64,000 nt of DNA, from contig JAGYJG010000001.1 of the NCBI GenBank assembly GCA_018402155.1, positions 354,831-418,830 on the forward strand, given 5' to 3'. Shown piece by piece: positions 21,301-29,878 of this stretch. The notes under the pieces were generated by a model. The model ran no database searches, was not told where the DNA came from, and saw nothing but the letters and a program-made list of their open reading frames with translations. Source of the DNA: Bacteroidia bacterium. Lineage in GTDB: Bacteria; Bacteroidota; Bacteroidia; NS11-12g; UBA9320. A program made the position numbers and the translations under genes. Numbering within the stretch: the first letter of the stretch is position 1; every line of letters starts with the position of its first letter.

Positions 21301-21612
21301 TAAGTTCTTTTCTACCTGCAATTCTACTGGAAGGCCGTGAGTATCCCAGCCTGCCTTTCGCTCTACAAGAAAACCTTGCATTGTTTTATACCTGCAAAAA
21401 ACATCTTTGATGCTGCGACTAATAACGTGATGTATACCCGGCATACCATTGGCTGATGGCGGTCCTTCATAAAATACAAACGCCTTATTATTCTGACGGT
21501 TTGTTACACTTTTTTCGAATACAAGATTATGTTTCCAGTATTCAAGTACTTCTTTTTCAGTCTCGGGTATATCTAATTGATTGTACTGATTATATTTTTT
21601 GATGCTGGCCAT
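18307..21612 (-). CDS. ileS: Isoleucyl-tRNA synthetase
   Basis: This class I aminoacyl-tRNA synthetase has 1101 residues. The HIGH-equivalent is GIHH (residues 59-62, in SANGMPGIHHVISR) and KMSKS is at 655-659 (NKMSKSKGNTIDP). The length and the long C-terminal region match the eukaryote-like IleS type found in Bacteroidota, which is often mupirocin-tolerant; tolerance is not readable here. The editing (CP1) domain lies between the two motifs, with TTPWTLPSNTA. First gene of ileS-dksA-lspA; no T-box or other leader is seen. A TACCTTTG -7 box lies 36 bases upstream on its strand. Confidence 0.96.
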   Translation of the reverse strand: MASIKKYNQYNQLDIPETEKEVLEYWKHNLVFEKSVTNRQNNKAFVFYEGPPSANGMPGIHHVISRSIKDVFCRYKTMQGFLVERKAGWDTHGLPVELQVEKNLGITKEDIGSKISVEEYNAACRQDVLKYKDKWDELTQKIGYWVDLEHPYVTYEQAYIESVWNLLKRLYDKGFIYKGHTIQPYSPAAGTGLSSHELNQPGTYKDVKDTTVVAQFKLKNAEQVQLNLDWGDTYCIAWTTTPWTLPSNTALGIGPKIDYTVVKTYNPYTFEKITVILASKLVGKYFSPKNENLLLLDYKAGDKVIPFEIIKELKGETLVGQQYEQLLPYKQPEDGKAFEIIAANFVTTEDGTGIVHLAPSFGSDDYIVAKQNNIGSLTLVDKQGKFVEGLGEFSGLYVKNYTNEDETVPGYQSTDVKIAIKLKTENKAFKVEKYEHTYPHCWRTDKPILYYPLESWFIKTTAVKDRLIELNKTINWKPASTGVGRFGNWLENLVDWNLSRSRYWGTPLPIWRTEDGEQEVCIGSVNELKIEVDKSVDAGLMTHNPINENFDLHRPFIDDVILVSEDGKPMIRETDLIDVWFDSGSMPFAQLHYPFENENKINNRTHYPADFIAEGVDQTRGWFFTLHTISVMLEDSVAYKTVMANGLVQDKNGNKMSKSKGNTIDPFTAVDQHGADIIRWYMLSNSAPWDNLKFDTAGLDETKRKFFGTLHNTYGFYALYANIDTFKNEEESVPMAQRSELDRWILSKLNSLIKLVAAEMDDYEPTKATRAIQSFVIDDLSNWYIRLNRRRFWKDEISQDKIAAYQTLHTCLDTVAKLMCSFSPFYADQLFRDLNFTETSVHLQDFPTENEQLINVELEAQIEISQRITSLILRIRKLENIKVRQPLSKAIIPALNETFATNLKKVADVIKSEVNIKEIEIIDRNSSIIKKSAKPNFKALGAKVGKDMKAITAPIAAFTNEQIATLEGGNTVEVTANGTIYQISAHDVEIKTADIPGWQIMSDTNYTVALDLELTHELKQEGIARELVNKIQNLRKEHDFVVTDKIIVTLESHNYINEVLLNYNEYICGEILADAINTTSELNSNETIDINQHIIKIKLSH

Positions 21613-21647
21613 GTGTTGTAGTACTGCGCTGTTTTTTTTGAAGTTGA

Positions 21648-21655
21648 CAAAGGTA
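21648..21655 (-). promoter_or_regulatory. Candidate -7 box of ileS
   Basis: On the minus strand this reads TACCTTTG, a full TAnnTTTG match, 36 bases before the ileS ATG. It lies back to back with a plus-strand TACTTTTG box. Confidence 0.5.
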
Positions 21656-21656
21656 G

Positions 21657-21664
21657 TACTTTTG
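21657..21664 (+). promoter_or_regulatory. Candidate -7 box of the glycosyltransferase gene
   Basis: TACTTTTG matches TAnnTTTG and lies 30 bases before the ATG at 21694. One base separates it from the divergent ileS box, so the two promoters share their upstream DNA. Confidence 0.5.
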
Positions 21665-21693
21665 TATACTTATTTTTTTGATAAGCAGCCTGT

Positions 21694-22506
21694 ATGAAAA
21701 TTGTAGTAAAAGCAAATGGTGGATTGGGAAATAAAATGAGGGTTATTTCCTCTTGCGTCGCGCTTAGTCAAAAATTAGAAGAAACTATATATATACTTTG
21801 GGTCAGAAACTATGAGCTAAATTGCGCCTACAGAGATTTATTTGAGCCTATAGATGGACTAGTTGTTACCGATTTAGCTTACATACCCAGTTGGAACAAA
21901 ATTGGCTTAAAATTACGAGCCTTGAAGTTAAAAAAAACGTACGAATACTTCGATATTTGTTATACCGATATAGATATTCTTGAGATACTTCAAGGTAATA
22001 AAGATATTTCTGATTGCATAAGTGGAATGAAATCTGTGTTCTTAGATACTTGTCAGCAGTTTTATGGCGAAACACAATTTTTATCTTACCCTTCACCCAT
22101 TGCACCAATTAGATCAGAAATTAAACGTAGAATTGCTCTTTTAGGTTCAGGATATATTGGAGTTCACATACGGCGCGGAGATAACAACAAGGCCAGAGAA
22201 TATAGCATTACAGAATTGTTTGTGGCTCAGATGAGCAAAAAGATTGAGCAATATCCATCCGTAAAGTTTTTTTTGGCAACAGATGACAAAAATGAAGTAA
22301 CTACTCTGAAAGATTTTTTTGGAAATCGTATTTTTCATTTTACTAAACGTCTCAAAAGAAATGAACCTGAGCATATTGTTCAGGCTTTGGTGGACCTGAT
22401 GGTGCTATCCAATGCAAGCGAAATTTTTGGCAGTTATTTCAGTAGTTTTAGTGAAGTGGCAGCATCAATTGGAAGAATAAAATTAAATGTTATCAAAAGT
22501 GAATGA
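21694..22506 (+). CDS. Fucosyltransferase-like glycosyltransferase
   Basis: A 270-residue protein without signal peptide. It begins MKIVVKANGGLGNKMRVISSCVAL, the GGLGN(Q/K)M motif of nucleotide-sugar-binding fucosyltransferase-like enzymes, and later has YIGVHIRRGDN, the HxRRGD peptide of GT11/GT23-type fucosyltransferases. The end carries LVDLMVLSNASEIFGSYFSSFSEVAA, the usual C-terminal block of the superfamily. It probably transfers fucose or a related sugar from a GDP-sugar to a surface glycan (inference). It is isolated, with no other glycan genes next to it. Confidence 0.7.
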   Translation: MKIVVKANGGLGNKMRVISSCVALSQKLEETIYILWVRNYELNCAYRDLFEPIDGLVVTDLAYIPSWNKIGLKLRALKLKKTYEYFDICYTDIDILEILQGNKDISDCISGMKSVFLDTCQQFYGETQFLSYPSPIAPIRSEIKRRIALLGSGYIGVHIRRGDNNKAREYSITELFVAQMSKKIEQYPSVKFFLATDDKNEVTTLKDFFGNRIFHFTKRLKRNEPEHIVQALVDLMVLSNASEIFGSYFSSFSEVAASIGRIKLNVIKSE

Positions 22507-22990
22507 AAGTTAGATTGTGTATCAGAGCTACCTTTTTTTTCTTAGTTTTTTTAAAGATTTTGATTGTATTTCAATAATTTAAAAAGGGGTAAATTATACT
22601 ATTTTTTTTTACTTTATTCAAGCCAATAATTATGGCGCTTTAAAAAAGTACTAGATTTAGGTATAAAAACTCCCTTTTAGCATTCGAAATTAGCGGTATA
22701 GATTTTTTGCTTATACCTTAAGCTCCAAGTGCAATACCAGGTGCATTTTTGGGCACTTATGCCTCTTAAAAAAAATCAAAGCGGTTCAATATACAATTGC
22801 TTGGAAATTTGCTCATTTTGGTTTTAAAATCTTTTTGCGGTAACCACCACACTATATCCCAATCTTGTTGTAATCTGATTTTTTTTTCTTTTCCTTTGCT
22901 ATAAGAAGCTAATAATGAAAATTTATCAATAACTCTATTGTCTTGAAAAATAGAAGAGAAATAGGAGTTAAAATGAAAATAAGTTTAGAC
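22507..22990. other. AT-rich intergenic region, no gene seen
   Basis: About 480 bases between two convergent genes, with many homopolymeric A/T runs. A weak AAGTGC...GCACTT inverted repeat occurs near 22728-22759. I see no open frame, RNA gene or clear terminator. Confidence 0.5.
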
Positions 22991-25453
22991 CTAAGAATGC
23001 TTTATTTTTTTACTATCATAGGAAAGAAGCAAGCTAGGCAGAAGTATTAGATTACTCAATAAAGCTACAAGTAGCGTAAGTGCTGTAAATAAGCCCAGTG
23101 CTATCGTGCCACCAAAATCTGAAAAAACAAAAATAATAAAACCGAAGAAGAGAATAACAGCAGTATAAATCATACTTGTGCTAATTTCTCGTTGTACTTT
23201 CGCTACAGCTTTAGGTACACTTGCTGAATGTTTTAATTCCATTTTATATTTGGTGAGAAAGTGAATAGAAAAATCTACTGCAATACCAAATGCCACACTA
23301 AAAACCAGAACGGTACTTGGCTTAAAATTCACACCAAAAAATCCCATGATCCCTGCTGTAAATAGTAAGGGTATGAGATTTGGAATAATACTAATTACAA
23401 TCATTCGTGTAGATTTGAAAATGCTAGCCATGAGCATAGAAATTATTATGAAGGCGATCATTAGGCTCATCAAAAGATTATTTATGAGATAGTCATTGCC
23501 TTTTAAGAATATTATACTCGTGCCGGTTATTGACAAGTCTGTCCTACTTGTACTATCTACTGGTGTATAGGTGACCTTCGCTATACTATGATATGTAGTA
23601 TCAAAAGATGCAGTAACAGAGTCAATTAGTTCTATGGCTATTATAGAGTCAGTAAACGTGTATTGTGTTTTTTTGCGAAAATTGAAAATGGTATCTGCCA
23701 ACAATTCAACTTGCTCTTTTAGTTTTTTGATTTGCACGCTGCCCACATCCGCCATTTGTACGCTTATTCTAGCTTTTTGTTTGTTTTCGTCTACTAGGCT
23801 GTTTAACATTTCGGTATTTGTGTTTCCTTTTGGCAGAGCATCCATTATGCTTCCTAGGTCTAACATGCTTGGAGGCCTATATCTTCTCGGGTCCCCGTCA
23901 TAATAGGATTGGTTTAAGAATTTCATAGTTTGTGAGATGCTGACTGGTTTGCTAAATTCGGGATAATCACTCAGTTTTCTCTCCAATAGATCTATGTTTA
24001 GTAGCGTACGTACATCTGAAATACCTTGTTCCCTTCGTGTATTTACTACAATTTCAAAGGGCATTACACCATTGATATTTTCTTCAAAAAACTTTAAATC
24101 TGTATACAATTTATCAGTCTTTGAAATGTCATCTACCATATATCCTACGTTTTTGAGCCTAGTCATTCCAAAAATGGATGTAGCCACTAACGCAATGGTC
24201 ACAATGTAAACGGCTTTTCGTTGGGTCTGCACCAAATTTGCTATTTTGGCTATTAAAACATTTAAAAATTTGTAATCTAAATGTTTTGTATGGCGTTTTT
24301 TTGGTGCTGGGAGGTAGCTAAATAAAACAGGAATTAGAATAATGGAAACAAGAAAAACGGCCATAAGAGCTAGAAATGCAGTCAGCCCAAATTCTTGTAA
24401 CACCGAGCTACCTGTCAACACAAATACACCAAATCCTACAGCAGTCGTTAGATTTGTAAAAAGTACTGCTCTACCTACTTTGGAGATAACCCGTTGTAGC
24501 GATTTAATCTTATTTTTATGATTTCGGTATTCTTCGTGGTATTTATTGAGCAAGTAAATACAGTTGGCTATACCTATGACTACTATGAGTGGGGGTAGTA
24601 ATCCAATAAACATAGTAATCTTGAAGCCGAGGGTGACAAGAATTCCCATGCACCAAATCACACCGACTATAACCGTGAGTAGTGAAAATATGAGGGTAGG
24701 AAAACTCCTAAAAAAGAAAAGCAAAATAAGTGAGGTTAGAAGTATGGAGACCAACGTAAAACGTACAAGTTCTTGCTGTATTATTTGGGACATTTTAGTC
24801 CGAATAAATGGGAGACCCGAAAAGTGTACGTCCACACCAAATTTGTCACATACTGCGGTTACTTGGTCTTCTATACCACCCACAAATGGCACGCGTTCTT
24901 TTGTGTCGAGTATATTTTTTTCCAACGTAATCGCCATTAACGTGAAATTACTGCTGTCCTTAAAAACTAATCCTTCGTAAAATCTTAAATCGTGAAGAGC
25001 AACAAAGATGCTATCAAGATCTTTTTGAGTTTGGGGTTTTTCGTGTATAAAGTTTTCACTAACTAGTTGTATTTTCTCGCTAGGATAACCCTCAAAGGTG
25101 TCTAATTTAGTTTGCTTTTTTAAAACCTTTAGATTGGTCAGAGAAAGTACTTGTTTTATATTTTTTTTGTGGCTGAGGGATTCCGTTAAATCATACCACG
25201 CATTAAAAAAGTTCAGCTGGCGAAGTTTGTCGGTTTTTATTCCGACTACCATCACACTGCCGTCATCCCCAAAGGTTTTTTTAAATTCTTTGTAGGCTAT
25301 CATGTCGGAATCATCATCCGGAATGAATTTTGGATTATCGTATGCTAGTTGCACATTCATTGTTTGGTACAGCATAAATGCAGTAGTCACAACTAATGAA
25401 ATAATGAGCACTAACCTATTACGTAGTATTGTACTTGCGATTTTTTCCCACAT
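22991..25453 (-). CDS. MMPL/RND-family membrane exporter
   Basis: The product has 820 residues and the duplicated RND/MMPL layout: TM1 at ~15-30, a periplasmic domain, five TM segments (~230-385), then TM at ~415, a second periplasmic domain and five TM segments (~660-810). GLLPPLIVVIGIANCIYLLNKY and VFSVAFGIAVDFSIHFLTKY are the matching TM4-like helices of each half, the second with an acidic residue suited to proton coupling. The family exports lipids, hopanoids or other hydrophobic compounds. No membrane-fusion or TolC partner is next to it, and the substrate is unknown. A TACTTTTG -7 box lies 15 bases upstream of the ATG. Confidence 0.85.
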   Translation of the reverse strand: MWEKIASTILRNRLVLIISLVVTTAFMLYQTMNVQLAYDNPKFIPDDDSDMIAYKEFKKTFGDDGSVMVVGIKTDKLRQLNFFNAWYDLTESLSHKKNIKQVLSLTNLKVLKKQTKLDTFEGYPSEKIQLVSENFIHEKPQTQKDLDSIFVALHDLRFYEGLVFKDSSNFTLMAITLEKNILDTKERVPFVGGIEDQVTAVCDKFGVDVHFSGLPFIRTKMSQIIQQELVRFTLVSILLTSLILLFFFRSFPTLIFSLLTVIVGVIWCMGILVTLGFKITMFIGLLPPLIVVIGIANCIYLLNKYHEEYRNHKNKIKSLQRVISKVGRAVLFTNLTTAVGFGVFVLTGSSVLQEFGLTAFLALMAVFLVSIILIPVLFSYLPAPKKRHTKHLDYKFLNVLIAKIANLVQTQRKAVYIVTIALVATSIFGMTRLKNVGYMVDDISKTDKLYTDLKFFEENINGVMPFEIVVNTRREQGISDVRTLLNIDLLERKLSDYPEFSKPVSISQTMKFLNQSYYDGDPRRYRPPSMLDLGSIMDALPKGNTNTEMLNSLVDENKQKARISVQMADVGSVQIKKLKEQVELLADTIFNFRKKTQYTFTDSIIAIELIDSVTASFDTTYHSIAKVTYTPVDSTSRTDLSITGTSIIFLKGNDYLINNLLMSLMIAFIIISMLMASIFKSTRMIVISIIPNLIPLLFTAGIMGFFGVNFKPSTVLVFSVAFGIAVDFSIHFLTKYKMELKHSASVPKAVAKVQREISTSMIYTAVILFFGFIIFVFSDFGGTIALGLFTALTLLVALLSNLILLPSLLLSYDSKKIKHS

Positions 25454-25467
25454 ACTAGAAATCGCTG

Positions 25468-25475
25468 CAAAAGTA
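25468..25475 (-). promoter_or_regulatory. Candidate -7 box of the MMPL exporter gene
   Basis: On the minus strand this reads TACTTTTG, a full TAnnTTTG match, ending 15 bases before the ATG at 25453. It implies a very short 5' leader. Confidence 0.45.
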
Positions 25476-25709
25476 ATTAATTACGAACCACAGACAACAG
25501 CAAATCATAAGATGGGAATCGGCTTTCATTATCATATATTTAGAGTACTACTTCCACTCCTGTTGGAGTGCTGCAGCACGCTGCTAATCAGATAAAATTT
25601 CGAATTTTTTTTTCTACTAGTTTAGTATTAAAATATCCAATTCTTTAAGTAGTATTGAAATTGATTTGTAATGAATAGAGCCGTCAGTAGATAATTCAAA
25701 TGGCCCGTT

Positions 25710-26663
25710 TTATTCAAATGGTAATCCAAGGTGAGTGATATCATAACCATTCAAAAAATCTTGAATATTCATCTGTCGCTTTCCCTGAATTTTTACATTG
25801 AGTAATGTCACAAAGCCGTCGGAAACTGCTACTTTTAAATATTTTTTTCCATCGCTTATATAGGTGCCTGCCTTGTGTTGATGTTGTATTTCTTCGGATA
25901 CTGCATGGTATATCTGCATTTTTTTGCCGTGAAACATAGTGTGAGCGGTGGGAGATGGACTTAGTCCTCTAATCAAATTTACGATATTTTTATGTGTATC
26001 TGCCCAGTTTATTCCTGTGTTTTCTGTAAATAGTTTTGGAGCACTTTTAAGATTTTCTCCGCCTATTTGAGGAATAGTTGCCGTATCTCCTTTGGTCAGC
26101 ATTTGTAGGGTTTGGTGTACGGCTTCTGCTCCGAGATACATCAGTTTGTTGTGTAAGTTGCCTGCATTGTCTTCTGGGTTTATGTTACATTTTTTTTGTA
26201 CCAGTAAGTCTCCTGTATCTATCTCATGTTTTAATTTAAATGTGGTTACTCCAGTCTCTGTCTCGCCATTTATTATAGCCCAGTTGATGGGTGCAGCACC
26301 GCGATATTGTGGTAGGAGTGAGGCATGAAGGTTATAAGTGCCCATAGGGGGCATATTCCAAACGGCTTCGGGTAACATTCTAAAAGCAATAACTAATTGT
26401 AAATCAGCCTTGTATGATTCTAATTCTAATAAAAATTCTTCGTTTTTGAGATTTGTGGGTTGCAAGCAAGCTATGTTCTGCTCACGAGCATATGTGGTTA
26501 CTGGTGTGGCGACTAGCTTCATACCTCTGCCAGCTGGTCGGTCTGGTGCCGATACTACGACCACTACATTATAGCCGCATGCAATAATCTGCTCAAGTTG
26601 ATACCGAGCAAATTCTGGATTTCCCAAGAAAGCAATTCGCAGTTCTATTTTTTTTTTCGACAC
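25710..26663 (-). CDS. fmt: Methionyl-tRNA formyltransferase
   Basis: A 317-residue enzyme that formylates initiator Met-tRNA with 10-formyl-THF. It has the hydrolase/formyltransferase fold start RIAFLGNPEFARYQLEQI, the catalytic stretch YNLHASLLPQYRGAAPINWA, and KLKHEIDTGDLL with the conserved Asp. The C-terminal OB-fold tRNA-binding half follows (residues ~205-317). It overlaps lepB by one base and is the last gene of dapB-lepB-fmt. The usual def neighbour is absent from this window. Confidence 0.95.
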   Translation of the reverse strand: MSKKKIELRIAFLGNPEFARYQLEQIIACGYNVVVVVSAPDRPAGRGMKLVATPVTTYAREQNIACLQPTNLKNEEFLLELESYKADLQLVIAFRMLPEAVWNMPPMGTYNLHASLLPQYRGAAPINWAIINGETETGVTTFKLKHEIDTGDLLVQKKCNINPEDNAGNLHNKLMYLGAEAVHQTLQMLTKGDTATIPQIGGENLKSAPKLFTENTGINWADTHKNIVNLIRGLSPSPTAHTMFHGKKMQIYHAVSEEIQHQHKAGTYISDGKKYLKVAVSDGFVTLLNVKIQGKRQMNIQDFLNGYDITHLGLPFE

Positions 26664-27934
26664 TAATGAATTCTATTAAACAATCTACTCCATCGTATGC
26701 GGCTCAAAATATTTTTATGCCTCCCGCCATAAATTCCATCTTGCTCTATGCTCATCCAAATAAAAAGTGCTTTCCCTACAATGTGATCTTCTGGTACAAA
26801 ACCCCAATAACGCGAGTCTGCACTTCGGTGCCGGTTATCTCCCATCATAAAGTAGTAGTTCATTTTTACAGTATATTCAGCTATCTCTTTACCGTTTATG
26901 TATGCTTTATCTCCTTTTATTTCATAGCTGTTATTGCCCTCATATTTTTGTATTAGGTCTTTATATATCCAAATCGTTCGGCTATTCATCGGCAGTATAT
27001 CCCCTTTTTTGGGTACATAAATGCTGCCGTAGTTGTCTCTACTCCAAGGAAGTTGTTCTGGTATATGAGGAAAAATTTCTGGATAATTTCCTAGTTCATC
27101 AATCTTTTTGGAAATATCTATAACACCCTGAAATTGAGCTAATGCATCCTTATTTTGTTCGGTTATAAAAAGCTCGTAATAACCTGTACCATTAGTGCCA
27201 TATTCAGATATATCTATATTTTCTAAGTCTCTTCTACCAACAGCAATACTTGTTTGCATTGCATAACTCATCTGCCCGTTAATTGCTACTTGTGCTCGTT
27301 TTCCGTTTACATATACCCAGCCGTCTACCACTTTTAGGCTATCACCTGCTATAGCTACACAACGCTTTATATAGTTGGTTTTTTTATCTGTTGGGTGATT
27401 ATCCTCGCCAGGATAATTGAAAACTACAATATCATTGTTTTCTATAGTTTCAATTCCGGGTAGTCTGCAGTAGGCTAGTTTTAGTGCCTCTGAGTATGCT
27501 TTACCTCCAAGTAGTGGGAGTTCTTGGTGGACAAAAGGAAAAGAAATGGGCGTCATAGGCACACGCGGGCCATAGTTTAGTTTGCTCACAAATAAAAAAT
27601 CTCCACGCAGCAATGATTTTTCCATACTTGATGTAGGTATTTGATATGCCTCTATAAAAAATGTACGAATAAGTGTGGCAGCTATAATTGCAAACATACC
27701 TGCGTCTATCCACTCTCCGCCAGACATGCTTTTTCGCATCTTATAGCGAAACATGTAATAAACCCAAATAGCTACTTGCCAAAAAACAAAGTAAATAATC
27801 GGTGAAATAATTCCACTGTTAGAGCTCAAAATAAGTATTACAAATGTGAGCAGGTTGAGAACACTGAAAACGATATAAAAAATGGCAGCTCGCTTGCTTA
27901 GTAGTTGCCAATCTTTTTTGAAGTTGAATTTCAT
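26663..27934 (-). CDS. lepB: Signal peptidase I
   Basis: The 423-residue S26 protease cleaves Sec signal peptides at the inner membrane. N-terminal TM segments lie at ~18-38 and ~43-62, with a further hydrophobic stretch at ~78-93. The catalytic Ser is in QIPTSSMEKSL (Ser103), the general-base Lys in YIKRCVAIAGDSL (Lys190), and box E is MGDNRHRSADSRYWGFVPED. It is longer than E. coli LepB because of an insertion between residues ~215 and ~320, typical of Bacteroidota. It lies 12 bases after dapB and overlaps fmt. Confidence 0.95.
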   Translation of the reverse strand: MKFNFKKDWQLLSKRAAIFYIVFSVLNLLTFVILILSSNSGIISPIIYFVFWQVAIWVYYMFRYKMRKSMSGGEWIDAGMFAIIAATLIRTFFIEAYQIPTSSMEKSLLRGDFLFVSKLNYGPRVPMTPISFPFVHQELPLLGGKAYSEALKLAYCRLPGIETIENNDIVVFNYPGEDNHPTDKKTNYIKRCVAIAGDSLKVVDGWVYVNGKRAQVAINGQMSYAMQTSIAVGRRDLENIDISEYGTNGTGYYELFITEQNKDALAQFQGVIDISKKIDELGNYPEIFPHIPEQLPWSRDNYGSIYVPKKGDILPMNSRTIWIYKDLIQKYEGNNSYEIKGDKAYINGKEIAEYTVKMNYYFMMGDNRHRSADSRYWGFVPEDHIVGKALFIWMSIEQDGIYGGRHKNILSRIRWSRLFNRIH

Positions 27935-27946
27935 ATTTTTTTATTT

Positions 27947-28672
27947 TTAAAATTGTAGTAAATCTTTCATTCCATAAACGCCTTTTTTATTAGCCACCCA
28001 TTCGGCTGCTAGTACTGCTCCTTGGGCAAAACCAAGCCTATTTTTCGCGTTATGACTTATAGTTATTTCATCTATTTTACTATCGTATGTTACTGCGTGA
28101 AAACCGGGGATTCCTTCGCTGCGTTTACATTTTATTTGCAAATCAAGCGGAGATAAGCTGGCTTTTTGCCCCTCCAGTAATCCAACGTAGTTATTTTTTC
28201 TATCAACTTGAGATAGTATGCCCTCTGCCAGTGTCACAGCTGTGCCGCTTGGATGATCCAACTTTTGCAAGTGATGTGTTTCTGTTATTTGTACCTCATA
28301 CTGATTGAAGTTATTCATAATTCTTCCTAGCTGCTCATTAATATGAAACAATATGTTTACACCTATACTAAAGTTGGTTGCGGTAAAAAGTGTTTTTTTT
28401 TCTGAAATGGCGCGCTGTGCTAATTTTTCATAATGCTCGTACCATGCTGTAGTGCCCACTACTACTGGAATGTCGGCATCAAAACATTTGGCAATATTAA
28501 GATGAGCAACATTTGGCTGCGTAAATTCTATTGCCACATCAGCTTGGTGCAGATCTGTGGACTTAAAATCTCCACAATCTATTCTAGCAACTATCGTGTG
28601 GCCGCGTTCTTTAGAAACTTGTTCTATGGTTTTACCCATCCTTCCATATCCGATAAGAGCTATTTTAAGCAT
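27947..28672 (-). CDS. dapB: 4-hydroxy-tetrahydrodipicolinate reductase
   Basis: A 241-residue enzyme of the lysine/diaminopimelate pathway: the NAD(P)H Rossmann start KIALIGYGRMGKTIEQ, VGTTAWYE, and the signature ETHHLQKLDHPSGTAVTLAE containing the catalytic His-Lys region. It supplies meso-DAP for peptidoglycan together with LysA (elsewhere in this window), which drains the same pathway. First gene of dapB-lepB-fmt. A minus-strand TAATTTTG box ends 8 bases before the ATG, so the mRNA may be almost leaderless. Confidence 0.95.
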   Translation of the reverse strand: MLKIALIGYGRMGKTIEQVSKERGHTIVARIDCGDFKSTDLHQADVAIEFTQPNVAHLNIAKCFDADIPVVVGTTAWYEHYEKLAQRAISEKKTLFTATNFSIGVNILFHINEQLGRIMNNFNQYEVQITETHHLQKLDHPSGTAVTLAEGILSQVDRKNNYVGLLEGQKASLSPLDLQIKCKRSEGIPGFHAVTYDSKIDEITISHNAKNRLGFAQGAVLAAEWVANKKGVYGMKDLLQF

Positions 28673-28679
28673 AAAGGCG

Positions 28680-28687
28680 CAAAATTA
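28680..28687 (-). promoter_or_regulatory. Candidate -7 box of dapB-lepB-fmt
   Basis: On the minus strand this reads TAATTTTG, a full TAnnTTTG match. Transcription would start about at the dapB ATG (28672), implying a nearly leaderless mRNA. Confidence 0.45.
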
Positions 28688-28728
28688 ATAGATAAGTTCA
28701 CTTACTTTGCCTTTTCAATTTTTAAGAT

Positions 28729-29751
28729 TTGAACAAAGCAACACGAAAAGGATTTGGAGTATTTTTAGTTTTGGCACTTTTTGCCATAGCGGGAGCTTAT
28801 ATTGTATTGTTCAAAGGCAATACATCCGCCATAGACGAAGACTATTTTTATGTACGACAAAACGAGAGCTACGAGCAGATGCGTGCTAACCTAGTGCAGC
28901 ACTCTATTGTGAAAAATATACAAACCTTTGACATAGTGGCCATGCAAATGAATCTCAGTAGTGACTTCAAGCCAGGTCGTTATAAAATACCTAAAGGACT
29001 CAGTAATATAGAATTAGTTCAGAAATTGAGACAGGGTAAGTGGGAAAAAGTAGTAATAAAAATACCGATAGAAATGACACGTAAAGAATTACTAGATTAT
29101 CTCAGCAAAAACTTAGAGCCAGATCGTGATGAAATTGTACGAGCATTAAATGGTGATTGGGTTAAGCAAAATGGCTTTACTTCCGAAAATAAATGGTGTA
29201 TTTTTTTACCAGATCATTATTATTTCAATTGGGCTACAACTGCAGATATGTTGGTAAGGCGTTTTGAAAATGAGTACAATTCGTTTTGGATAGAAAGTAG
29301 ACTCAGTAAGGCAAAACAACTTGGAATGACTACCAAGGAAGTTACGATTTTAGCTAGCATTGTAGATGGGGAGGCTATTCATGTAGATGAAATGCCAATA
29401 ATAGCTGGACTTTATATCAATAGGCTAAAAAAAGGTCAACGCCTACAAAGTGACCCTACAGTACTATATGCAGTAGGAGGGGAGGGTAGACGACGAGTTC
29501 TTTATGATGACTTGCGCAGGGCTCATCCCTACAATACATATATTAATGTTGGATTACCTCCTGGTCCAATTTTTGTTCCAGATAAACGAGCTGTAGATGC
29601 GGTGCTTAACCCTACCTCACACAATTTTATTTTTATGTGTGCAAGACCAGACGGTTCTTTTCGGCATAATTTTACCTCCAGCTTGGCTCAGCATAATAAG
29701 AATGCCGCAGAGTATCGTAAAAGTTTAGATAAAAAAGGAGTCAAACGATAA
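28729..29751 (+). CDS. mltG: Endolytic transglycosylase MltG
   Basis: This YceG/MltG family protein has 340 residues. One N-terminal TM helix (GVFLVLALFAIAGAYIVLF) anchors it; a LysM-like region follows and then the catalytic domain with ILASIVDGEA (catalytic Glu in the E-A pair), QSDPTVLYAVG and PYNTYINVGLPPGPI. It cleaves nascent peptidoglycan strands and so sets glycan chain length. The start is a TTG: an in-frame TAA lies two codons upstream and no ATG is available before the TM helix. Divergent from dapB. Confidence 0.93.
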   Translation: MNKATRKGFGVFLVLALFAIAGAYIVLFKGNTSAIDEDYFYVRQNESYEQMRANLVQHSIVKNIQTFDIVAMQMNLSSDFKPGRYKIPKGLSNIELVQKLRQGKWEKVVIKIPIEMTRKELLDYLSKNLEPDRDEIVRALNGDWVKQNGFTSENKWCIFLPDHYYFNWATTADMLVRRFENEYNSFWIESRLSKAKQLGMTTKEVTILASIVDGEAIHVDEMPIIAGLYINRLKKGQRLQSDPTVLYAVGGEGRRRVLYDDLRRAHPYNTYINVGLPPGPIFVPDKRAVDAVLNPTSHNFIFMCARPDGSFRHNFTSSLAQHNKNAAEYRKSLDKKGVKR

Positions 29752-29878
29752 TATGCTCTAAGCTGCGCATATTATCGTTAAAAATTTAATAGTAAGTTGC
29801 TTGTATTCTGGCGATTGTAGCGTTATACATTTATTGCAATTGCATCCAGATTAAAACAAAAAGAACGGTTGGGTAAAT